This document shows, in pieces, positions 1 to 7,019 of a stretch of 10,236 bases of DNA. The notes below the pieces were generated by a model that saw only the letters and a list, made by a program, of their open reading frames with translations, made no database searches and was not told where the DNA came from. A program made the translations under genes and the position numbers. The stretch is from Candidatus Igneacidithiobacillus taiwanensis (GTDB lineage: Bacteria; Pseudomonadota; Gammaproteobacteria; Acidithiobacillales; Acidithiobacillaceae): contig DDOU01000056.1 of assembly GCA_002341825.1 (NCBI GenBank), positions 7,660 to 17,895 of the forward strand. Reading direction: 5' to 3'. Position 1 is the stretch's first letter. Each line of letters starts with the position of its first letter.

Positions 1-1268
1 CCTCTCCCTTATTGGGCATCCCTCTCGCCCACAAGGATATTTTTTGCACGCGGGGGTTGCGCACCACCTGCGGTTCCAAGATGCTCTCCAACTTTGTCTC
101 GCCCTATGATGCTACCGTGGTGCGGCGGCTGCAGGAGGCAGGGACGGTATCCCTCGGCAAACTCAACATGGACGAGTTTGCGATGGGCTCTTCCAACGAG
201 ACCAGCTATTTTGGGCCAGTACGTAATCCCTGGAACCTGGGGTGTGTGCCTGGTGGTTCCTCGGGCGGCTCCGCAGCGGCGGTGGCAGCGCGTTTGATTC
301 CGGCGGCCACGGGTACCGATACCGGGGGCTCGATTCGCCAGCCAGCGGCTTTCTGCGGCATAACTGGTCTCAAACCGACCTATGGGCGAGTATCTCGTTA
401 CGGCATGATCGCTTTTGCTTCGAGCCTCGACCAAGGCGGTCCCATGGCCCGCTCGGCAGCCGACTGCGCCTTGCTCATGGATGCGATGGCCGGCCATGAT
501 CCCCTCGATTCCACCAGTCACCCCCAGGGCGGCGGTCGATTCAGTGCCGCCTTGGGGCGCAGCTTGCAAGGCTTGCGCGTGGGCGTGCCGGCGGAGTTTT
601 TTGGTGCGGGCCTCGATCCCGAGGTGGCGCAGACCGTCGAAACGGCGATTCAGTGGTTTGCCGCGCAGGGGGCCGAGATCCACCCCGTGCATCTGCCCCA
701 TAATGCCCATGCGGTGAGTACCTACTACGTGTTGGCTCCGGCCGAAGCCTCAAGCAACCTCTCCCGCTTCGATGGGGTACGCTACACCCACCGCAGCGCG
801 GCCGCGAAGGATCTGCAGGAGCTTTATCTGCAGTCGCGCTATGAGGGTTTTGGTGCCGAGGTGCGCCGTCGCATTTTGGTAGGGACCTATGTGCTCTCGG
901 CGGGCTACTACGATGCCTACTACCGCAAGGCGCAGCAGGTGCGGGCCTTGATCCGCGAGGATTTTCGCCGCGCCTTTGCGGAGGTGGATGTGATCATGGG
1001 GCCGACCACGCCCACGCCAGCTTTTGCCCTGGGGGCGAAGAGTGCCGACCCGGTGTCTATGTATCTAGCCGATATCTATACCATAGCCGTCAATTTGGCG
1101 GGCATTCCGGCCCTCAGCCTGCCCTGTGGTTTCAGTAAGGAAGGCCTACCCATTGGTTTGCAAATCATGGGCGACTATTTTGCCGATGAGTTGTTGTTAG
1201 GGGTGGCTGCAGCCTACCAGAGAGATACCGATTGGCATCGGCGTGCGCCGGCTTGGGAGGAACAATGA
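1..1268 (+). CDS. gatA: Glutamyl-tRNA(Gln)/aspartyl-tRNA(Asn) amidotransferase subunit A, 5'-truncated by window edge
   Basis: GatA is the glutaminase subunit of cytoplasmic GatCAB. It releases ammonia from glutamine so that GatB can amidate misacylated Glu-tRNA(Gln) or Asp-tRNA(Asn). The frame is open from base 3 to the TGA at 1266-1268, giving 421 visible residues. The amidase-signature Ser-cisSer-Lys triad is intact: Lys of HKD at 33-35, cis-Ser in the GGSSGGS loop at 258-260, and nucleophile Ser in [11 protein letters not shown] at 330-332. The Lys-Ser-Ser spacing of 75 and 24 residues matches the family. Full GatA is about 485 residues, so roughly 65-70 N-terminal residues lie left of the window. 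A TTG at 12 is an internal Leu codon, not the start, because the conserved GIPLAHKD strand would then open the protein. The stop overlaps the gatB start in ATGA, which implies translational coupling. Subunit C is not in view. Confidence 0.97.
   Translation, partial: SPLLGIPLAHKDIFCTRGLRTTCGSKMLSNFVSPYDATVVRRLQEAGTVSLGKLNMDEFAMGSSNETSYFGPVRNPWNLGCVPGGSSGGSAAAVAARLIPAATGTDTGGSIRQPAAFCGITGLKPTYGRVSRYGMIAFASSLDQGGPMARSAADCALLMDAMAGHDPLDSTSHPQGGGRFSAALGRSLQGLRVGVPAEFFGAGLDPEVAQTVETAIQWFAAQGAEIHPVHLPHNAHAVSTYYVLAPAEASSNLSRFDGVRYTHRSAAAKDLQELYLQSRYEGFGAEVRRRILVGTYVLSAGYYDAYYRKAQQVRALIREDFRRAFAEVDVIMGPTTPTPAFALGAKSADPVSMYLADIYTIAVNLAGIPALSLPCGFSKEGLPIGLQIMGDYFADELLLGVAAAYQRDTDWHRRAPAWEEQ
1255..1260 (+). 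promoter_or_regulatory. Ribosome binding site of gatB inside gatA
   Basis: The purine run GGGAGG lies within the last codons of gatA, 4 bases before the ATG at 1265. It decides the gatB start in favour of 1265 over the upstream in-frame codon at 1232, and fits re-initiation at the ATGA stop-start overlap. A second in-frame ATG at 1271 is also within possible reach (10 bases), so initiation two codons later cannot be excluded. Confidence 0.7.
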
Positions 1269-2710
1269 GTATGGCTTGGGAGGTAGTCATCGGGCTCGAG
1301 GTGCATGTGCAGCTCAACACCCGCAGCAAGATTTTTTGCGCTTGCTCCACCGCCTTTGGGGCCGAACCCAATGCCCATACCTGTCCGGTTTGTTTGGCCA
1401 TGCCCGGTTCCTTGCCGGTTCTCAATGCGGCGGCGGTCGATAAGGCCATTGCCTTTGGCTTGGCCATTGGTGCAGAGATCAATCATCGGAGCATTTTCGC
1501 CCGCAAGAATTACTTCTATCCTGACCTTCCCAAGGGGTATCAGATCAGTCAGTACGAAATTCCCATTGTTGGGCGCGGGTATTTGGATGTGCTCCTGCCC
1601 AATGGCGAGGAAAAGCGGGTAGGAATTACTCGCGCCCATCTCGAGGAGGATGCCGGAAAATCTCTCCACGACGCCTATCCCGGCGAGTCGGGCATCGATC
1701 TCAATCGGGCCGGTACGCCCTTGCTGGAGATCGTGTCGGAGCCCGACATGCGTTCTGCGGCTGAGGCAGTTGCTTACCTGAAAAAGCTGCATGCCTTGGT
1801 GCGTTATCTCGATATCTCGGATGGCAACATGCAGGAAGGGTCTTTCCGATGCGATGCCAATGTTTCTTTGCGTCGACCGGGAGCGCCCTTCGGTACGCGG
1901 GCGGAGGTGAAGAATCTGAATTCCTTCCGTTTTTTGGAAAAAGCGATCAGCTACGAGATGCTTCGCCAGCAGGATATTCTCGAAAGTGGCGGCAAAGTCG
2001 TTCAGGAGACAAGGCTCTTTGACGCCAACTCGGGCGAGACCCGCTCCATGCGTAGCAAGGAAGAGGCGAATGACTATCGCTATTTCCCTGACCCCGATCT
2101 GCTCCCCCTGCAGCTCGATGCGGAACGGATAGAGCAGGTGCGCAAGTCACTGCCCGAGTTGCCGGATGCGCGCAAGGCGCGCTTCATGGCGCAGTATGGC
2201 TTGCCGGCCTACGATGCCGCCGTACTCACCGCCCAGCGCGAACTCGCGGATTACTACGAGGCGGTGGCGACGGGGCAGGATGCCAAGCTGGCAGCAAATT
2301 GGATCATGGGTGATCTCTTGGGTGCCTTGAACAAAGCGGGACTGGAAATCGAGACCTGCCCAGTGCCGGCGCGGGAGCTACAAATCCTGCTCGCGCGCAT
2401 TGCCGACCAAACGGTCTCTGGCAAGATTGCCAAGGAAATCTTCGAAATCCTTTTTCATGAGGGAGGCAGTGTCGATGCCATCATCGATGCCCGAGGCTTG
2501 CGGCAAATTACGGATAACACCGCTATTGCTGCAATGATTGATGAAATCATTGCCAAAAATCCGCAGCAAGCGGCGGAGTATCGTAGCGGTAAAGAAAAGC
2601 TCTTCGGCTTTTTTATTGGGCAGGTAATGAAGGTGAGCCAAGGCAAAGCCAACCCTGATCTAGTCAACGCGCTATTGCGGGAAAAATTACAGGCGCCAGC
2701 AACGGAATAA
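1265..2710 (+). CDS. gatB: Aspartyl/glutamyl-tRNA amidotransferase subunit B
   Basis: GatB binds the misacylated tRNA, activates its Glu or Asp side chain with ATP, and transfers ammonia delivered from GatA. The predicted protein has 481 residues, close to the usual size. The N-terminus has the family opening [11 protein letters not shown]. Cys25, Cys27, Cys40 and Cys43 form a CxC...CxxC zinc site. Further conserved blocks are [16 protein letters not shown] (81-96), [12 protein letters not shown] (145-156), EVKNLNSF (214-221) and [12 protein letters not shown] (271-282). The C-terminal part (about 332-476) is the helical YqeY-like tRNA-binding tail, ending with the conserved GKANP near 460. 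The ATG at 1265 was chosen because GGGAGG lies at 1255-1260, four bases upstream, and it overlaps the gatA stop by 4 bp. A longer reading from 1232 would add eleven unconserved residues lying within gatA. Gene order gatA-gatB supports the assignment. Confidence 0.97.
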   Translation: MSMAWEVVIGLEVHVQLNTRSKIFCACSTAFGAEPNAHTCPVCLAMPGSLPVLNAAAVDKAIAFGLAIGAEINHRSIFARKNYFYPDLPKGYQISQYEIPIVGRGYLDVLLPNGEEKRVGITRAHLEEDAGKSLHDAYPGESGIDLNRAGTPLLEIVSEPDMRSAAEAVAYLKKLHALVRYLDISDGNMQEGSFRCDANVSLRRPGAPFGTRAEVKNLNSFRFLEKAISYEMLRQQDILESGGKVVQETRLFDANSGETRSMRSKEEANDYRYFPDPDLLPLQLDAERIEQVRKSLPELPDARKARFMAQYGLPAYDAAVLTAQRELADYYEAVATGQDAKLAANWIMGDLLGALNKAGLEIETCPVPARELQILLARIADQTVSGKIAKEIFEILFHEGGSVDAIIDARGLRQITDNTAIAAMIDEIIAKNPQQAAEYRSGKEKLFGFFIGQVMKVSQGKANPDLVNALLREKLQAPATE

Positions 2711-2739
2711 AAAACGCCCGATCCATCGGATCGGGCGTT
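2709..2739 (-). terminator. Intrinsic terminator for the minus-strand transcript
   Basis: A perfect 12-bp stem (2713-2724 paired with 2728-2739) with a 3-base loop is rich in G and C. Read on the minus strand, it is followed by six T (2714 down to 2709, partly overlapping the end of the stem). It starts 15 bases after the stop codon of the SCP2-like gene, so it closes the minus-strand operon. Read on the plus strand, the hairpin is preceded by the A-tract and followed by TTACGCAAAC, without a T run. It is therefore a weak candidate for ending gatAB, though a stable hairpin may still help. The T-tract overlaps the gatB TAA stop codon. Confidence 0.88.
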
Positions 2740-2754
2740 ACGCAAACTCTGCGC

Positions 2755-3258
2755 TTACGAAGCCGGTACGGTGGCCGGTACTTCCTTGACGAGTTTCAGG
2801 AATTCGGCGAAGGGAGCCATGTTTTCCATGGCTTCCATTTTTGGTCCCTTGAAGTTTAGACGGCCAACCATCATCGCCATCATGGGTGAGCCCATGTGGT
2901 GCCAGTCATGGGTCGTGGCCCACATCTTGTAGTCGTAATCATAGTTCAACTTGCTTACCTTGGCGGCGCCGCCGTAGACGCATTCGGCCTTACCATCCTT
3001 GGCCGCAATTTCCAACTGCACCGGTGGCGTCGATTTCATGCTGGAGTCGGAAATCTCCATGACCTTGTAACCCTTGCCGCCGTTATTCTTCACCCAGGAG
3101 CCCGCTAACTTGGTGGTAAGGGTGCTGTTTTGATTCCAGGCGTTGCACAACTCCTGCGCCCACTCCGGAGACATGAATTCTGGCGCCGCTGCAAAAGCAA
3201 GCGCAGGCGCTGCCAGTACCGAACCCACCAGTGTTGCCATTACCATTTTTTTCATCAT
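2755..3258 (-). CDS. Exported SCP2-fold (sterol carrier protein 2-like) protein
   Basis: The predicted precursor has 167 residues. Residues 1-23 form a typical Sec signal peptide: Lys3 and Lys4, a hydrophobic core, and probable cleavage after Ala-Phe-Ala23. The remainder has the size and pattern of an SCP2 lipid-binding domain: an N-terminal helix (about 31-43), strands near 60-100 with the DGKAEC turn (88-93), then helices with G...MM..MVGRL (123-134), an F-K-G turn (136-138) and a C-terminal helix (about 145-158). SCP2 proteins bind lipids or other hydrophobic ligands; the ligand here is unknown. Cys38 and Cys93 could form a periplasmic disulfide. Residues 117-130 are rich in His and Met. 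The start at 3258 has AGGAG at 3266-3270 with a 7-base spacer, and a second Met codon follows directly. A longer reading from 3369 would bury the signal peptide. The gene is last in the minus-strand series, 123 bp after dgt. Domain assignment is from pattern recognition. Confidence 0.75.
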   Translation of the reverse strand: MMKKMVMATLVGSVLAAPALAFAAAPEFMSPEWAQELCNAWNQNSTLTTKLAGSWVKNNGGKGYKVMEISDSSMKSTPPVQLEIAAKDGKAECVYGGAAKVSKLNYDYDYKMWATTHDWHHMGSPMMAMMVGRLNFKGPKMEAMENMAPFAEFLKLVKEVPATVPAS

Positions 3259-3381
3259 CGATCTTCTCCTCATCCCGTACGTTTTTGTCCAACTAGAGTG
3301 TATCTCGGATCCTTTGCGGGCAACAGCAACAGTTTTTTTATTTTGTGATAAACCCGAAAAATGAAGCATATCAGTAAATAA

Positions 3382-4533
3382 TCATGCGCCAGCGCGAGGG
3401 TTGAATAGCCTCTCGTACTCTGCAATGGCAAAGCGGTCGGTCATGCCGGCGATATAATCGGCAACCACTCGAGCACGCCGCCGCAGATCGCCGTCGGTGG
3501 AAAGCAGACGTGCCTGATATTTGCGCGGTAAGAGCCGGGGATCGTCGTAGAGCAGGCTGAAAATCTGCTGCACCGTGCGTTTGGCCTTTTCTGCCTGCCG
3601 ATGCACACGCGGGTGTCGATACAAGTTATGCAGTAAATAGGCCTTGAGGGTGCGAATGGCGCGGCTCATCTCCGGACTGTGCGCGGCAAGGGGCTCGCCG
3701 TGCTGGCGAATCTCTGCCACGCTGCCAATCCCCGCCGCTTCGATGCGGGCACGCGTGTGTTGGACGAGGTCGGTGATGAGCAGATTGATCAGGCGGCGTC
3801 CGGCCTCGTGGCGCAAAACATTGGCGCTGGCGTGGGGATAGCGTTGGCTGACTTCGCGATAGATGGGTCCAAACATGGTCTGCTCACAAAGTTCGGTTAG
3901 ATCTAGCAAGCCGGCGCGCAAGCCGTCGTCGATATCATGATTGTTGTAGGCGATCTCATCCGCCAAATTGGTGATTTGCGCCTCTAGGCTAGCCTGCTCG
4001 CCCTTGAGGAAACGCTCACCAACATCTCCTAGTTTGGCGGCACGATTGCGGCTGCAGTGTTTGAGGATGCCCTCGCGGGTCTCGAAAGTGAGGTTGAGGC
4101 CGGGAAAATCGCCGTAGCGTTGTTCGAGAACGTCGACCACGCGCAAGGACTGAATATTGTGCTCAAAACCGCCGTGCTCGGCCATGGCCGCATTGAGGGC
4201 ATCCTGACCGGCATGGCCGAAGGGGGTGTGGCCAAGATCGTGCGCGAGGGAGATGGCTTCAACTAGGTCTTCGTCGAGATGCAGCTGCCGCGCGATCGAG
4301 CGCGCTACCTGACCAACCTCGAGGCTGTGGGTGAGGCGGGTGCGATAGAGATCGCCCTCATGATTGACGAAGACCTGAGTCTTGTATTCGAGACGCCGGA
4401 AGGCGGTAGAGTGGATGACGCGGTCACGATCGCGCTGATAAGCACTGCGTCCGTCACTGGGCTCGGCCTCGGCATGGCGGCGACCGCGGCTCTGCTCCGG
4501 ATGTGCCGCATAGGGTGCCAAAGGATGCGCCAT
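3382..4533 (-). CDS. dgt: Deoxyguanosinetriphosphate triphosphohydrolase-like protein (HD domain dNTPase)
   Basis: Members of this HD-superfamily group hydrolyse dNTPs to the deoxynucleoside plus triphosphate, and so affect the dNTP pool in the cytoplasm. The protein has 383 residues, the size of the shorter 'dGTPase-like type 2' group rather than the roughly 500-residue E. coli Dgt, so the true substrate range is uncertain. The opening LAPYAAHPEQSRGRR and the block HSTAFRRLEYKTQVF (41-55) are typical. The metal-binding HD residues are His69 (RLTHSLEV), His98-Asp99 (LAHDLGHTPFGHAG) and Asp192 (NLADEIAYNNHD). The ATG at 4533 lies 2 bases after the thyX stop (TGA-AT-ATG), so translation is probably coupled; its Shine-Dalgarno is weak (AAGG about 9 bases upstream). 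The adjacency of a dNTPase to thymidylate synthase suggests a shared role in nucleotide balance, which is inference. No clear terminator follows the gene. Confidence 0.93.
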   Translation of the reverse strand: MAHPLAPYAAHPEQSRGRRHAEAEPSDGRSAYQRDRDRVIHSTAFRRLEYKTQVFVNHEGDLYRTRLTHSLEVGQVARSIARQLHLDEDLVEAISLAHDLGHTPFGHAGQDALNAAMAEHGGFEHNIQSLRVVDVLEQRYGDFPGLNLTFETREGILKHCSRNRAAKLGDVGERFLKGEQASLEAQITNLADEIAYNNHDIDDGLRAGLLDLTELCEQTMFGPIYREVSQRYPHASANVLRHEAGRRLINLLITDLVQHTRARIEAAGIGSVAEIRQHGEPLAAHSPEMSRAIRTLKAYLLHNLYRHPRVHRQAEKAKRTVQQIFSLLYDDPRLLPRKYQARLLSTDGDLRRRARVVADYIAGMTDRFAIAEYERLFNPRAGA

Positions 4534-4535
4534 AT

Positions 4536-5342
4536 TCAGTTGCCTTGCTCCGCCAAGACTTGTTCCATGGTGCTGGCGAGGAGAGGGAGACGCCGGGAAA
4601 AAAGCAAGTACGCGGCGTCGGCATACTGGCGAATCTCGTACTGCGCATCGGGCTTGCGTCGCAGACGGAAAAAATTCATCAGGCTACGAAAATTTACCGT
4701 CCAGTAGACATCGGAATAGGCGGCCACCGGCATGACATTACGCAGTAACTCGCGGGCACGGCCACGATAAGGATCCCGACCGCCACTCTTTGCGGGTATC
4801 AGACCCGCCTCGCGATCCGCATCGATACGCGCGCAGGCCTGCTCATACTGGCGCTCATACCAGGCAAAGAGACCCTGCAGTAGCTCTTCGTACTCTTGCA
4901 CTGCTTGCTCGTCGAGGACGGCATAACCATCGACGCTGCGGGCGGCAAGATCGGGGATGTATGCCTCAGATATGGGCTTACGATAACGCATCGAGAACTC
5001 GTTCCAGCTCGAGATACGATGTTTGACCCACTGCCGCAGCACAAATATTGGGGCCACGAAACGAAAGCGAAAGTAGACGGTTTCGAAAGGGGTGCCATGC
5101 TGGTCGCGCAGGAGCTGATATAGCAGATTACGATCACGCTCGGAAAAGGATTCGGCGTTGCGCAGCCGATTGTTGGTGGTGCTGATGCGGGCGGTATTGA
5201 CGATGGTTGCCTCATCACCCCAGCTATCCTCGAGTTCGATGAAGCCGAAATTGCCAATACGCAGGCAGGCTTCGGGCGCGATTCGCAGGCGCGCCTGAAT
5301 CTCCTCTTCGAGTTCGCTGGTAGTTTTGTTGTGCTTGCTCAT
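4536..5342 (-). CDS. thyX: Flavin-dependent thymidylate synthase
   Basis: ThyX makes dTMP from dUMP with methylene-tetrahydrofolate as carbon donor and FADH2/NADPH as reductant, releasing tetrahydrofolate, so it does not require dihydrofolate reductase as ThyA does. The protein has 268 residues, at the long end of the family. Visible blocks are AR-STTNNRLRNAESF (51-66), HGTPFE (82-87), RQWVKHR (103-109) leading into the signature, then RELLRNVMPVAAYSDVYWT (197-215) and NFRSLMNFFRLR (217-228), the late substrate/flavin block. The ThyX signature RHR-x7-S appears as Lys107-His108-Arg109...Ser117, followed by MRY; the first Arg is replaced by Lys. The ATG at 5342 is 3 bases after the aroB stop, with GGAG 6 bases upstream. 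The gene sits between aroB and dgt in a tight run, so it is probably co-transcribed with both. Confidence 0.95.
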   Translation of the reverse strand: MSKHNKTTSELEEEIQARLRIAPEACLRIGNFGFIELEDSWGDEATIVNTARISTTNNRLRNAESFSERDRNLLYQLLRDQHGTPFETVYFRFRFVAPIFVLRQWVKHRISSWNEFSMRYRKPISEAYIPDLAARSVDGYAVLDEQAVQEYEELLQGLFAWYERQYEQACARIDADREAGLIPAKSGGRDPYRGRARELLRNVMPVAAYSDVYWTVNFRSLMNFFRLRRKPDAQYEIRQYADAAYLLFSRRLPLLASTMEQVLAEQGN

Positions 5343-5345
5343 CTC

Positions 5346-6428
5346 TCACTCCATAAAGGCATTGAGGGTTTGCCGCAGGGCTGCCTCCGGCACCTCGCCG
5401 GTAATGACGCATTCGCCAATGCCGCGCAAGAGGACGAAGCGCATCTGCCCTCCGGCCGCCTTTTTGTCGATGCGCATATAGCGCAGGTAGTCATCGACGG
5501 GGAGGCGCGGCGCATGGGTGGGCAGGCCAGTGGCCTGGATGAGACGAAAAATTCGCTCCTGCTCGCTTTCACGCAATAGATCGAGACGTCGGGATAGGTC
5601 GGCCGCCATGATCATGCCAATGGCCACTGCCTCGCCATGGAGAAAGGTTCCATAGCCGGTCGCTGCTTCAATAGCGTGACCGAAGGTGTGGCCATAGTTG
5701 AGAATGGCGCGCAAGCCACTCTCGAGTTCGTCCCGGGCCACGACGTCCGCCTTGTCGGCGCAGGAGTCATGAATGACCCGGCTCACGGCGTCGCCATCCT
5801 CGGCAAGAATGGCTTCCAGGTGGTCCTCCAACCAGCTGAAAAATCCCGGGTTGTTGATTAGCCCATATTTGATGACCTCTGCCAAGCCGGAGCGAAATTC
5901 TCGCTCGGGCAGACTATCGAGGGTATCGATGTCGACAATGACCGCGCGTGGCTGATAAAAGGCACCAATCATGTTCTTGCCGAGGGGATGATTGACCCCA
6001 GTTTTACCACCAACGGAGGAGTCGACCATGGCGAGTAGGGTAGTGGGAATCTGCACAAAGGGAATCCCGCGCTGATAGATAGCCGCCACGAAACCGCCGA
6101 GATCGCCGATGACGCCGCCTCCCAGGGCGCAAAGCGTACTGTCGCGACCCAGGCCGGCAGCTAGCATCTGCCCGCAGACCTCCTCTACTTGCGCGAGGGA
6201 TTTGCTCTGCTCGCCATGGGGAACGACGATTTCGATCAAGGGCTGGTGGGAGTGTGCCAAGGTTTCGCGCAGGGCAGCAAGGTAGAGGGGGGCAACCAGA
6301 TCGTCGGTAAGAATGGCGACGGGGCCCGAGCGGAGATAGGGCAGGAATTGCTGCGCATCGTGCAGTAGGCCCGGGCCGATGTGGATGGGGTAGGAGCGAG
6401 CGCCAAGTTGGACCTGGAGGCTGAGCAT
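5346..6428 (-). CDS. aroB: 3-dehydroquinate synthase
   Basis: AroB converts DAHP to 3-dehydroquinate, the second step of the shikimate pathway, using NAD and a divalent metal. With the start at 6428 the protein has 360 residues. It carries the NAD-binding loop GGGVIGDLGGF (103-113), DSSVGGKTGVNHPLGKNMIG (136-155), and the metal ligands Glu184 (GLAEVIKYG), His247 (GHTFGHAIE) and His264 (HGEAVAIGM). These positions agree with the E. coli enzyme as I recall it, and the opening LGARSYPIHIG aligns with E. coli without a gap. An upstream in-frame ATG at 6461 would add 11 residues. It lacks a Shine-Dalgarno and falls inside a candidate -10 box, so 6428 is preferred; AGAG lies 7 bases before 6428. 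The gene follows aroK by 69 bp and precedes thyX by 3 bp. Confidence 0.96.
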   Translation of the reverse strand: MLSLQVQLGARSYPIHIGPGLLHDAQQFLPYLRSGPVAILTDDLVAPLYLAALRETLAHSHQPLIEIVVPHGEQSKSLAQVEEVCGQMLAAGLGRDSTLCALGGGVIGDLGGFVAAIYQRGIPFVQIPTTLLAMVDSSVGGKTGVNHPLGKNMIGAFYQPRAVIVDIDTLDSLPEREFRSGLAEVIKYGLINNPGFFSWLEDHLEAILAEDGDAVSRVIHDSCADKADVVARDELESGLRAILNYGHTFGHAIEAATGYGTFLHGEAVAIGMIMAADLSRRLDLLRESEQERIFRLIQATGLPTHAPRLPVDDYLRYMRIDKKAAGGQMRFVLLRGIGECVITGEVPEAALRQTLNAFME

Positions 6429-6459
6429 GGAGGATCTCTGTGGTGACAAGGTTTGCTCC

Positions 6460-6487
6460 ATTGTAGGGGCGAGCAGGCCGCCTGCAA
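6460..6487 (-). promoter_or_regulatory. Candidate sigma70-type promoter for aroB-thyX-dgt
   Basis: In the aroK-aroB gap the minus strand reads TTGCAG (6487-6482), a 16-base spacer, then TACAAT (6465-6460). The -10 box matches the consensus in 5 of 6 positions; the -35 matches in only 3. A run of six A lies at 6495-6490, just upstream of the -35. Transcription would begin near 6453, about 25 bases before the aroB ATG at 6428. That would exclude the longer aroB reading from 6461, since its ATG overlaps the -10 box. A short palindrome, GCAGG-CGG-CCTGC, covers 6485-6473 in the spacer. The call rests on sequence match alone. Confidence 0.4.
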
Positions 6488-6497
6488 AGTTTTTTGA

Positions 6498-7019
6498 CTA
6501 GGGCTGGTAGAGATCGCGTAGGTGACGAAGAATTTGGCGAAGCACCTGATCCGAGCGCAGGTTATCGCCTCGTACTCGCCAATGTGCAGTTTCTCGGTAA
6601 AGCGGCGTGCGCTCGGCCGCCAGAGCTTCGAGGCGTTGGCGCAGATCCTCCACTTGCAGTAGCGGGCGCTGGCGATCGTGACGCAGACGTCGCCATTGCT
6701 CGGCAACGCTGACCTCGAGGTAGATCACCTCGCCCATCTGCCGCAAGAGACGACGATTGCGTGGATCGAGAATGGCACCGCCGCCAGTGGCGAGGACGAT
6801 ATCCTCGGGCTCATCCGCAATCTCGCAAAGTGCGCGATGCTCGCGCTCGCGAAAGCCGGCCTCGCCCTCGATGGCAAAGATGGTAGGGATGTCGACCCCG
6901 GTTGCTGCCACGATGCGCGCGTCGGAATCGACAAATTGCCAACGCAAACGGGCCGCCAACAGGCGGCCAATGGTGCTTTTTCCCGATCCCATGGGACCGA
7001 TGAGGATGATCCTAGCCAG
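6498..7019 (-). CDS. aroK: Shikimate kinase, apparent CTG start overlapping pilQ
   Basis: AroK phosphorylates shikimate with ATP to shikimate-3-phosphate. Motifs, numbered from the proposed start: Walker A GPMGSGKST (8-16), the DSD metal/shikimate site (31-33), GEAGFREREHRAL in the substrate-binding region, ATGGGAIL (the family's GGG shikimate loop), lid RHDRQRPLL, and ERTPLYRETA near the adenine site. The first in-frame ATG (6992) would start at MGSGKST, cutting off the first beta strand and half of the P-loop. No in-frame ATG, GTG or TTG was found in the stretch I read upstream. CTG at 7019 gives a normal N-terminus (ARIILIGPMGSGKST) and a length of 173 residues, the same as E. coli AroK as I recall it. 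GAGG lies at 7029-7026 with a 6-base spacer. The start overlaps the end of pilQ by 8 bp, as expected in a pilQ-aroK-aroB operon. Function is certain; the start codon is inferred. Confidence 0.92.
   Translation of the reverse strand: MARIILIGPMGSGKSTIGRLLAARLRWQFVDSDARIVAATGVDIPTIFAIEGEAGFREREHRALCEIADEPEDIVLATGGGAILDPRNRRLLRQMGEVIYLEVSVAEQWRRLRHDRQRPLLQVEDLRQRLEALAAERTPLYRETAHWRVRGDNLRSDQVLRQILRHLRDLYQP

Noticed and set aside
9-710. Minus-strand open frame opposite gatA
   Set aside because: Low-complexity, Arg/Gly/His-rich translation with no family resemblance; shadow of the conserved amidase frame.
2755-3369. Longer 204-residue reading of the SCP2-like gene
   Set aside because: It would put 37 residues ahead of a clear Sec signal peptide, and the Shine-Dalgarno AGGAG is placed for the start at 3258.
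3259-3381. Promoter for the SCP2-like gene in the gap after dgt
   Set aside because: An AT-rich stretch near 3331-3347 and TTGCTG/TTGCCC boxes are present, but the best -10 (TACACT) is spaced 15 or 21 bases from them. A promoter is plausible here, but none could be assigned.
4279-4707. Plus-strand open frame across the thyX-dgt junction
   Set aside because: Antisense to two solid genes; no conserved motif in its translation.
5346-6461. Longer 371-residue aroB reading starting at 6461
   Set aside because: No Shine-Dalgarno, the extra residues are unconserved, and the start overlaps a candidate -10 hexamer; the start at 6428 aligns with E. coli AroB end to end.
6473-6495. Plus-strand hairpin GCAGG-CCG-CCTGC followed by AAAG and six T, resembling a terminator
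   Set aside because: The stem is only 5 bp, four bases separate it from the T run, and no plus-strand gene lies upstream. The same bases are better read as part of the minus-strand aroB promoter region.
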